NCBI RefSeq assembly: GCF_020554865.1
Contig: NZ_JAJCIC010000066.1
Coordinates: 1-10,725, forward strand
Length of the DNA: 10,725 bases
From: Lacrimispora sp. 210928-DFI.3.58
GTDB taxonomy: Bacteria; Bacillota; Clostridia; Lachnospirales; Lachnospiraceae
Reading direction: 5' to 3'
Positions 5,375-10,725 of this stretch are shown here, one piece after another; within the stretch, counting starts at the first letter, position 1, and every line of letters starts with the position of its first letter. The notes under the pieces are model-generated. The model was not told where the DNA came from and ran no database searches. It saw nothing but the letters and a program-made list of their open reading frames with translations. A program made the position numbers and the translations under genes.

Positions 5375-6718
5375 ATGGCGGATAAGGGCGGAGATAGGCT
5401 TAGTGGGAATAAGGGACAGGAGCCGGGGCAGGACAGGCCTCGTCCTTTTATTAATGAGAAGATCGTCCGCCAGCCTGTGACGAAAAGACAGATAGCCAGA
5501 AGGATCCTGCTGACTGTGTTTTGCGCTGTTTTGTTTGGTGTTTTGTCGGCAGTGTGTTTTGTGGTGTCCAGGCCGGTTGCGGAGAAAATTTTGGGACAGA
5601 AGTCTACGGAGGAGAGTACACAGATCACCATTCCAAAGGATGAACCGGAGACTCCTGCGCCTACGCCGGAGGAGACAACGGAACCGGAGGAGTCTTCTGA
5701 GACAGAGGCTGTGGAGGAATTGGTGCGCTCTGAGCTTAAAAAATATCCATATTCTGTGGAAGATCTGAATAAGCTTTATAATAACCTGCGAGCCATTGCC
5801 ATGGATGCGGATAATGGCTTGGTGTCGGTCCACTCCATCCAGCATGGAACAGATTGGTTTGACAATCCCATCGAGACAACAGGACAGTTTTCCGGTGCGG
5901 TCATATCCTGCACCAGGGGAGAGATCCTGATCCTTACGCCGGAGGAGGCAGTGGAGCAGGCAGATTCCATCGAAGTGGTATTTGCTGACGGGACCATGGC
6001 GCCGGGAGCAGTCAAGCAGAGCGATTCGGTGATGGGACTTGCTGTTGTGAGTGTGGATGCTTCCCAGATGGACAGCGGCGCATTTAAGAAGGTGGTTCCC
6101 ATTAACCTGGGCAACTCCTATGGAGTAAAGCAGGGAGACATGGTGGTGGCCATCGGTGCACCTGCGGGAATCGTGCATTCCAGTGATTACGGCTTCATTT
6201 CCTACGTGATACGCAATGTCCAGACAGTTGACGGCACCGCCCGCATTTTCTATACGAACACTCACAGTGACACAGAGGCAGGCACCTTTCTGCTGAATGC
6301 ATCCGGGGATCTGATCGGATGGGCTACTGATAAATATGCAGACGGAAGCAGCATCATGACAACGGTGGTGGCCATTTCTGATTATAAGGGCATACTGGAA
6401 ATGCTGAGCAATGGCGTGGCTGCTCCCTATGTGGGAATCCGTGGTCAGGAGGTGAGCCAGGCAATGGAAGAGAGCGGGATGCCGAATGGGATCTATATCA
6501 CTACGGCAGTGACGGACAGCCCTGCCTATGAGGCCGGTATCCAGCCGGGAGATGTGCTGACCTGGATGAACGGCGAGCAGGTGGGCAGCATGAAGGATTT
6601 CCAGAACCAGGTGGAGAAGTTCCATGTGGGGGACAAGGTGAAGATCGCTGTTCTGCGGAGCAATGGCAGAGATGAATACAAGGAAATTGAGTTTGATGTA
6701 ACAATCGGAGCCAGGTAG
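5375..6718 (+). CDS. Membrane-anchored HtrA/DegP-like protein with PDZ domain, apparently protease-dead
   Basis: 447 residues. A basic cytoplasmic N-terminus (1-44) precedes one membrane span (about 45-65, LLTVFCAVLFGVLSAVCFVV), then a Glu/Pro/Thr-rich linker (about 78-115), a trypsin-like S1C fold (about 135-345) and a PDZ domain (about 348-445, with PYVGIRG, DSPAYEAGIQPGDVLTWMNG). The fold is recognisable from FSGAVIS, ADSIEVVFADG, GDMVVAIGAPAG and GTFLLNASGDLIGW. By hand alignment to HtrA, the catalytic His falls on Glu191 (LTPEEAVEQAD in place of LTNNHVVEGAD), the Asp on Gly221 (MGLAVV for TDLAVI) and the Ser on Ala302 (TEAGTFLL for GNSGGPLL). I infer a pseudoprotease that binds extracytoplasmic peptides or partners through the protease fold and PDZ domain instead of cleaving them. 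It lies divergent from mutS2 and upstream of yhaM, and has its own promoter and a strong ribosome binding site. Confidence 0.88.
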   Translation: MADKGGDRLSGNKGQEPGQDRPRPFINEKIVRQPVTKRQIARRILLTVFCAVLFGVLSAVCFVVSRPVAEKILGQKSTEESTQITIPKDEPETPAPTPEETTEPEESSETEAVEELVRSELKKYPYSVEDLNKLYNNLRAIAMDADNGLVSVHSIQHGTDWFDNPIETTGQFSGAVISCTRGEILILTPEEAVEQADSIEVVFADGTMAPGAVKQSDSVMGLAVVSVDASQMDSGAFKKVVPINLGNSYGVKQGDMVVAIGAPAGIVHSSDYGFISYVIRNVQTVDGTARIFYTNTHSDTEAGTFLLNASGDLIGWATDKYADGSSIMTTVVAISDYKGILEMLSNGVAAPYVGIRGQEVSQAMEESGMPNGIYITTAVTDSPAYEAGIQPGDVLTWMNGEQVGSMKDFQNQVEKFHVGDKVKIAVLRSNGRDEYKEIEFDVTIGAR

Positions 6719-6733
6719 TTTTAACGCCTGGCT
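6709..6733 (+). other. Hairpin over the stop codon of the HtrA-like gene
   Basis: AGCCAGG (6709-6715) and CCTGGCT (6727-6733) form a 7-bp stem with an 11-base loop that contains the TAG stop. Only weak T-richness follows, so it may be a poor terminator or an mRNA 3'-end stabiliser with read-through into yhaM. No clear separate yhaM promoter is visible in 6719-6837. Confidence 0.35.
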
Positions 6734-6837
6734 GCGTTATTGTATTTGAGCATTTTATGCCTGTGCCTGGCCAGTGTATGGCGCGGCAGGATGATGCTGA
6801 AGCTATGAAAGCGGATTAGAAAGAAGAGGAAAAGGCT

Positions 6838-7782
6838 ATGAAATATATTGAGACCTTCAGAGAAGGAATGCATACAACAGATGTATATCTGTGTAAAAAT
6901 AAACAGATCGCTCTGACGAAAAGCGGGAAGGAATACGGGAACCTGGTGCTCCAGGATAAGACAGGTACCATAGATGCCAAGATCTGGGATCTGAATTCTC
7001 CGGGAGTAGGCGATTTTGAGACCATGGATTATGTCCATGTGGAGGCAGATGTGACCCTGTTCCAGAATTCACACCAGCTGAACATACGCCGTATCCGCAG
7101 GGCTCAAGAGGGAGAATATGTGGAGTCCGACTATCTTCCTGTGTCCAAAAAGGATATTAAAAAAATGTACGAGGAGCTGTTGGGCTTTATAAAGAGCGTG
7201 AAAAATCCCTATCTGAACCGCCTGCTGTCCCTGTATTTTGTGGACAATGAAGCCTTTGCCAAAGCCTTTCAGTTCCACTCTGCCGCGAAGACCGTTCACC
7301 ACGGTTTTGTAGGCGGCCTTCTGGAGCATACCTTAAGCGTGACAAAGCTGTGTGATTACTATGCGTCCTACTACCCGCAGCTTAACAGGGATCTGCTGCT
7401 GACAGCGGCCATTTTCCATGACGTAGGAAAATTAAGGGAGCTGTCCACCTTCCCGGAAAATGATTATACGGATGACGGCCAGCTGCTGGGACATATCATC
7501 ATTGGCACAGAGATGGTTGGGATCACCATCCGTTCCATCAAGGGCTTTCCGCCTAATCTGGCAGCAGAACTGAAGCACTGCATCCTGGCCCATCACGGAG
7601 AGCTGGAGTACGGTTCACCGAAAAAGCCGGCGCTGCTTGAAGCATTGGCATTGAACTTTGCGGACAATACGGATGCAAAGATGGAGACCATGATCGAGGC
7701 CTTAAATGCAGGCGGAGACAACAAGGGATGGCTGGGCTTTAACCGGCTTCTGGAAACCAATATCAGAAAGACTTCAGAATAA
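6838..7782 (+). CDS. yhaM: 3'-5' exoribonuclease YhaM
   Basis: 314 residues, the same length as the Bacillus subtilis protein as I recall it. An N-terminal OB-fold nucleic-acid-binding domain (about 1-95; KEYGNLVLQDKTGTIDAKIWD, then VHVEADVTLFQNSHQLNI) is followed by an HD phosphohydrolase domain. Metal-ligand motifs are visible in order: GGLLEHT (His164), the HD pair in AAIFHDVGK (His194, Asp195), LGHI (His219), the LAHHGELEYGSPKKP segment (His252, His253) and NFADNTDAK (Asp276). YhaM is a cytoplasmic metal-dependent exonuclease that trims RNA (and can act on DNA) from the 3' end; in streptococci and bacilli it removes a few nucleotides from transcript ends. The ATG is preceded by a purine-rich AGAGGAAAAGG. 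It is probably part of one transcription unit with the HtrA-like gene upstream and possibly the methyltransferase downstream, although a hairpin separates it from the latter. Confidence 0.94.
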   Translation: MKYIETFREGMHTTDVYLCKNKQIALTKSGKEYGNLVLQDKTGTIDAKIWDLNSPGVGDFETMDYVHVEADVTLFQNSHQLNIRRIRRAQEGEYVESDYLPVSKKDIKKMYEELLGFIKSVKNPYLNRLLSLYFVDNEAFAKAFQFHSAAKTVHHGFVGGLLEHTLSVTKLCDYYASYYPQLNRDLLLTAAIFHDVGKLRELSTFPENDYTDDGQLLGHIIIGTEMVGITIRSIKGFPPNLAAELKHCILAHHGELEYGSPKKPALLEALALNFADNTDAKMETMIEALNAGGDNKGWLGFNRLLETNIRKTSE

Positions 7783-7819
7783 AGAAGCGCGATGCCGACA
7801 AAGCGATTTTCAGACATGT

Positions 7820-7843
7820 TCCGGGGCAATAAATTTTCCCGGA
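7820..7843 (+). terminator. Hairpin between yhaM and the rRNA methyltransferase gene
   Basis: TCCGGG (7820-7825) pairs with CCCGGA (7838-7843) around an AT-rich loop of 12 bases. The sequence that follows (GCTTGTTTC) is only moderately T-rich, so termination is probably partial. Confidence 0.4.
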
Positions 7844-7885
7844 GCTTGTTTCAGGGAATGAAAACCGGAGAGATAAAAGAATAAC

Positions 7886-9253
7886 ATGCAAAAAAATCAG
7901 GAATTTACAGTTACCATTGAAGACATGAACGAGGACGGAGCCGGAGTGGGGCGCCTGGAGGGCTATATCTGGTTTATCAAGGATACAGTTATTGGAGATG
8001 TGGTCCGGGCAAAGGCCATGAAGATGAAAAAGACCTATGGCTTTGCCTGCCTTGTAGAGGTGCTTTCACCATCAAGCTTTAGGGTAAAGCCCCCGTGCCC
8101 TGTTGCACGCCAATGCGGAGGTTGCCAGCTTCAGGCCATGAGCTATGAAGAGCAGCTGAGATTTAAGGAGCGGAAGGTCCTTAACAATCTGTTGCGCATT
8201 GGCAGATTTTCTGAGGAAGAGATCCACATGCTCCCCATTATGGGCATGGATCATCCCTGGAGATACCGCAACAAGGCTCAGTTCCCCTTTGGAGAAGACA
8301 AAGAGGGAAGGATCATCACCGGCTTTTATGTAGGCCGTACCCATGCCATCATTGAAAATGAGGATTGTCTCCTGGGTGTGGAAGAGAACAGGAAAATATT
8401 GGAAATTATTAAGGCCTATATGGTTTCAGAGGGAATCCGTCCTTACAATGAACAGACCCATAAGGGCCTTCTTCGTCATGCCTTGATACGCAAGGGATTT
8501 CGCACAGGGGAGCTCATGGTATGCCTTGTGATAAATGGGAAAAAGCTTCCGGGTTCAGACAAGCTGGTGCGCATGCTGTGTGAGATAGAAGGCATGAGAA
8601 GCATCTCCTACAGCATCAACCAGGAGAAGACAAATGTCATTATGGGAAAGGAGACTGTCAACCTTTACGGCCCCGGATACATTACCGACTACATTGGCAA
8701 TGTTAAGTACCAGATATCCCCCCTTTCCTTCTATCAGGTCAATCCCGTCCAGACAGAAAAGCTTTACGGCACAGCACTGGAATACGCAGAACTGACAGGG
8801 GATGAGACCGTATGGGACTTATACTGCGGGATCGGAACCATTTCCCTGTTCCTCGCCCAGAAAGCAAAAAAAGTCTACGGCGTAGAGATCGTGCCCCAGG
8901 CCATAGAGGATGCAAGGAGGAACGCAGCTCTAAACGGCATAAAAAATGCCGAATTTTTTGTAGGAAAAGCAGAAGAAGTCCTCCCGCGAGAATACGAATC
9001 CAATCACATATACGCCGATGTCATCGTAGTAGATCCCCCCAGAAAAGGCTGCGACAAAGTATGCCTGGACACGATTTTAGAGATGTCACCTAAGAAAGTA
9101 GTATACGTAAGCTGCGATTCCGCAACCTTGGCGCGGGATCTGCGGTATCTGGCAGATGGAGGGTATCGGGTGGAGAAGGTGAGATGTTGTGATATGTTTG
9201 GGGGGACGGTGCATGTGGAAACAGTCGCTCTGCTGACGAGAAAAGCCCGGTAA
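7886..9253 (+). CDS. rlmD: 23S rRNA (uracil-C5)-methyltransferase, RlmD/RlmCD type
   Basis: 455 residues with the full layout of the TrmA/RlmD family. An N-terminal TRAM RNA-binding domain (about 1-62) contains IEDMNEDGAGVGRLEGY. The 4Fe-4S cluster cysteines appear as CPVARQCGGC (Cys71, 77, 80) with the fourth at Cys161 (ENEDCLLG). A central RNA-contact domain is followed by the SAM-binding Rossmann domain with DLYCGIGTISLFLA (311-324), motif IV VVDPPRKG (381-388), the catalytic nucleophile Cys410 in VYVSCDSATLARDL and the general-base Glu445 in GGTVHVETV. It methylates C5 of a uridine in 23S rRNA; Gram-positive homologues (RlmCD) modify U747 and U1939, so which uridine(s) is uncertain here, and clostridia often carry paralogues. 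In VSCDSATLARDL an Asp-Ser replaces the more common Asn-Pro. The ATG at 7886 is fixed by an in-frame stop 12 bases upstream; the Shine-Dalgarno (GGAGA) is unusually far, about 14 bases. Confidence 0.92.
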   Translation: MQKNQEFTVTIEDMNEDGAGVGRLEGYIWFIKDTVIGDVVRAKAMKMKKTYGFACLVEVLSPSSFRVKPPCPVARQCGGCQLQAMSYEEQLRFKERKVLNNLLRIGRFSEEEIHMLPIMGMDHPWRYRNKAQFPFGEDKEGRIITGFYVGRTHAIIENEDCLLGVEENRKILEIIKAYMVSEGIRPYNEQTHKGLLRHALIRKGFRTGELMVCLVINGKKLPGSDKLVRMLCEIEGMRSISYSINQEKTNVIMGKETVNLYGPGYITDYIGNVKYQISPLSFYQVNPVQTEKLYGTALEYAELTGDETVWDLYCGIGTISLFLAQKAKKVYGVEIVPQAIEDARRNAALNGIKNAEFFVGKAEEVLPREYESNHIYADVIVVDPPRKGCDKVCLDTILEMSPKKVVYVSCDSATLARDLRYLADGGYRVEKVRCCDMFGGTVHVETVALLTRKAR

Positions 9254-9336
9254 ATCAATGGGTTTCGGCCGATTTGGGACAAAAATGGATGTGTGTTTCG
9301 GTTTCCGTAGAATGGGTATGGGGGAATTGATTTACC
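9249..9336 (+). repeat. Separated inverted repeat at the rlmD 3' end
   Basis: GGTAAATCAAT (9249-9259), which includes the rlmD stop codon, is a perfect 11-bp complement of ATTGATTTACC (9326-9336). The 66 bases between contain two copies of GTTTCGG and two of ATGGGT. It may fold as a 3'-UTR structure for rlmD or mark an old junction next to the AT-rich Abi gene. There is no U-tract typical of a terminator. Confidence 0.4.
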
Positions 9337-9361
9337 CCGGGGATAGATGTTTCAGGACAAG

Positions 9362-9434
9362 TGATATATATTTTGGCAAAAGGGATAACATCTTTATCAA
9401 ACTCTTTGACGAATGATGCTTTTTGATATATACT
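9362..9434 (+). promoter_or_regulatory. Promoter and possible operator of the Abi-family gene
   Basis: TTGACG (9406-9411), a 17-base spacer and TATACT (9429-9434) form a strong sigma-A promoter. A direct repeat TGATATATA (9362-9370 and 9424-9432) has its second copy on the -10, and a small inverted repeat GATAA/TTATC (9384-9388, 9394-9398) lies just upstream of the -35. These are candidate regulator sites, but that role is inferred. The leader carries GGGAGGTG (9453-9460), 7 bases before the ATG. Confidence 0.75.
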
Positions 9435-9467
9435 TAAAAGCATTACTGACAAGGGAGGTGCACAAAT

Positions 9468-10493
9468 ATGTCGGACTCACATCCTAAAAGTACGGATGGT
9501 TTAATGCGCTATCTGCGCGACAAAAAAGGAATCTCTATTTCTGGTTCATCGCAAAAGCGTAAACTTATGAATATAGGATACTATCATGGATATAAGGGAT
9601 ATCGTTACATAAATGCACCTTCAAAACATGTCCCTTATACTAAATTTGAAGAATTGGTTGCTGTCTATGACTTTGATGCTCAATTAAAATCGTTGTTTTA
9701 TCCTAACGTAATGTTAATTGAAACAGCCGTTAAAAATTATGCCCTCGACATTTTAGTCGCTTCAACAAATTCTGAAAGTTTTATCGATATTTATAATCAG
9801 TTGTTGGATAACTATAAAATGTTTTCTACCAAAGGTAAAACATACAAAAACGCCCACGACCGTCAAAAAGCTGAAGAAAAATTCAAACGAGAGTTAAAAA
9901 GGCGGTTAGATTTGCGTAATCGAATCTATAAGGTTCAGACTGATGCTTATGGGAATGGAAATAAGATTGCGGATCACTATCTTCGTAAAGATGCCAACCT
10001 GCCAATATGGGCGACCTTCGAATTACTTAGTTTAGGTGAGTTCGGTCATTTTGTTTCATGTTTGAATCAAAATTGCAGAGCAGATATTTCAAAAAAACTT
10101 GGGATACGGCCTTCTGATGATTCAAATGCCATGATGCCGCAACGTTTGATTTATGCCACGAAAGACCTTAGAAATGCCATTGCCCATAACGATGTGATTT
10201 TTGATACACGTTTCCGGACTGGAAGCATTGATAAACAGGTGGGAAATGCTATCTCTAATGCTACCGGAGTAAAAGGATTAACTTTCGGGACTATCACAGA
10301 TTATTTAGTTTTGGTAATTTACCAATTGAAACTGCTTCATGTATCAAAAACAGAAGTGAAACGAATTATATCGGGGTTTGAAGATATTGTTGAAAAATTA
10401 CGCAGCAACGTTCCAACGAGTATTTTTAACCAGATTATCCATACAGATAATAATGTAAAACTTACCAAATTAAAAATTTATGTTAAGTCGTGA
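9468..10493 (+). CDS. Abi_2-family HEPN protein (AbiD/AbiF-like abortive infection or toxin protein)
   Basis: 341 residues, close to lactococcal AbiF (about 342). Family hallmarks, in order: an N-terminal LMNIGYYHGYKGYRYI (33-48) equivalent to the NYYRLxGY segment, YDFDAQLKSLF...IETAVKNYALDIL (67-96), a charged helical insert (about 118-155), the highly typical LPIWATFELLSLGEFGHF (178-195) and the HEPN ribonuclease motif RNAIAH (Arg235, His240; R-x4-H). The intact R-x4-H predicts a metal-independent RNase active on host or phage RNA, so such proteins are kept in check until infection. Start choice rests on GGGAGGTG, spacer 7, and its own promoter. The gene is AT-rich relative to rlmD, suggesting horizontal acquisition. 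Directly downstream is a structured small RNA gene, the arrangement described for AbiF-ncRNA modules. Membership of Abi_2 is solid by motif; the AbiF versus AbiD subgroup is inferred from length and the RNA. Confidence 0.88.
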   Translation: MSDSHPKSTDGLMRYLRDKKGISISGSSQKRKLMNIGYYHGYKGYRYINAPSKHVPYTKFEELVAVYDFDAQLKSLFYPNVMLIETAVKNYALDILVASTNSESFIDIYNQLLDNYKMFSTKGKTYKNAHDRQKAEEKFKRELKRRLDLRNRIYKVQTDAYGNGNKIADHYLRKDANLPIWATFELLSLGEFGHFVSCLNQNCRADISKKLGIRPSDDSNAMMPQRLIYATKDLRNAIAHNDVIFDTRFRTGSIDKQVGNAISNATGVKGLTFGTITDYLVLVIYQLKLLHVSKTEVKRIISGFEDIVEKLRSNVPTSIFNQIIHTDNNVKLTKLKIYVKS

Positions 10494-10499
10494 AAATCC

Positions 10500-10528
10500 T
10501 TGCATTTTCTATCCCTTTTTTGTATACT
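10500..10528 (+). promoter_or_regulatory. Promoter of the small RNA downstream of the Abi gene
   Basis: TTGCAT (10500-10505), exactly 17 bases, TATACT (10523-10528), beginning 7 bases after the Abi stop codon. The predicted start is near G10535. There is no ORF or ribosome binding site downstream, so it points to a non-coding transcript. Confidence 0.75.
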
Positions 10529-10534
10529 ATAAAT

Positions 10535-10603
10535 GTGAATAGCGGTACGTCTCTATGGAGCGTACTTGGGAGAATCGGATGCGTCCGGTTCTCCTTTTAA
10601 TTT
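10535..10603 (+). ncRNA. Structured small RNA paired with the Abi-family gene (AbiF-ncRNA-like)
   Basis: A compact transcription unit of about 65-70 bases lies between a strong promoter and an intrinsic terminator. After a short 5' segment (GTGAATAGCG) comes hairpin 1: GTACG (10545-10549) pairs with CGTAC (10561-10565), with a bulged T10550 and an upper CTC/GAG stem closed by a TATG loop. Three bases later begins hairpin 2, an 11-bp stem (10569-10579 with 10584-10594, one G-U) closed by TGCG and followed by TTTTAATTT. There is no ORF. AbiF-family toxins have been reported to be accompanied by a conserved small RNA (the ARRPOF-type motif, as I recall it) acting as an antitoxin or guide-like partner, in work linking AbiF to the origin of Cas13. 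The layout fits that model; sequence membership in that RNA family is not verified. Confidence 0.68.
10569..10603 (+). terminator. Intrinsic terminator of the small RNA
   Basis: An 11-bp stem GGAGAATCGGA/TCCGGTTCTCC with a TGCG tetraloop is followed by TTTTAATTT. In the AbiF-ncRNA model this hairpin is also part of the functional RNA. It can additionally end any read-through from the Abi gene. Confidence 0.85.
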
Positions 10604-10725
10604 ACAGTAAAAAAATGACATTCCATTTCACAAAAAAGAAAGCTAATGCCCGATGACCGACTGTTCTCTCGATAGTGTCAATAGTTTTTCGCAAATTTAA
10701 TTCCTGCCGTTCAGCAGCTGGCAGT

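Noticed and set aside
5306..6625. A 439-codon minus-strand ORF opposite the HtrA-like gene
   Set aside because: It is rich in His, Cys, Arg and Leu, typical of an antisense shadow, lies fully opposite a gene with clear domains, and would include that gene's promoter.
10602..10724. A minus-strand open frame running in from the right edge (about 41 codons, ending near the small RNA terminator)
   Set aside because: It could be the tail of a gene beyond the window (it reads ERQELNLRKTIDTIERTVGH), but it is short, overlaps the terminator tract by a few bases and matches nothing I recognise; not enough to call.
10703..10724. A short CTGCC/GGCAG inverted repeat at the right edge, possible terminator
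   Set aside because: Only 5 bp with an 11-base loop and no T-tract on either strand; the sequence is cut off by the window end.

Overview
The window looks like a chromosomal segment from an anaerobic Firmicute, most likely a Lachnospiraceae member of the Enterocloster/Lachnoclostridium type. The support is strong AGGAGG ribosome binding sites, sigma-A promoters, MutS2, YhaM and a Fe-S type RlmD-like methyltransferase, choline-binding-type wall repeats, and moderate G+C core genes interrupted by visibly AT-rich accessory genes. The assignment to a family is inference from gene content and protein style, not from a search.

Left edge (1-1700): the 3' end of a cell-wall-binding repeat protein (+) converges on an AT-rich two-gene unit (-) and shares a bidirectional terminator with it. 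The unit is a 56-residue ORF followed 5 bases later by a GNAT acetyltransferase. It has its own promoter, a direct repeat over the predicted transcription start, and a toxin-antitoxin-like layout. The roughly 470-base gap behind it holds that promoter, a GC-rich hairpin, three TGACTG repeats spaced 11 and 21 bases, and the terminator of the next operon.

Centre left (1700-5230, minus strand): mutS2 and an OmpR/PhoB-type response regulator form one operon. The best promoter candidate lies about 340 bases upstream of mutS2. The implied long leader contains a large terminator-like palindrome and a degenerate array of about 21-base GC-rich repeats.

Centre right (5300-9253, plus strand): a divergent sigma-A promoter drives a membrane-anchored HtrA/DegP-like protein in which all three catalytic triad positions appear to be substituted. 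It is followed by the YhaM 3'-5' exoribonuclease and an RlmD/RlmCD-type 23S rRNA uracil-C5 methyltransferase.

Right edge (9254-10725): an AT-rich Abi_2 (AbiD/AbiF-like) HEPN protein with its own promoter is followed directly by a small RNA gene with a near-ideal promoter (TTGCAT, 17 bases, TATACT), a small hairpin and an 11-bp terminator hairpin. This protein plus structured-RNA arrangement is the most interesting system in the window. It matches the layout of AbiF toxin/ncRNA modules that have been proposed as relatives of the ancestors of Cas13. The last 120 bases hold no convincing gene.

Overall, a conserved housekeeping block (DNA repair/recombination, RNA decay, rRNA modification) is flanked on both sides by AT-rich, apparently acquired modules of toxin or defence type.
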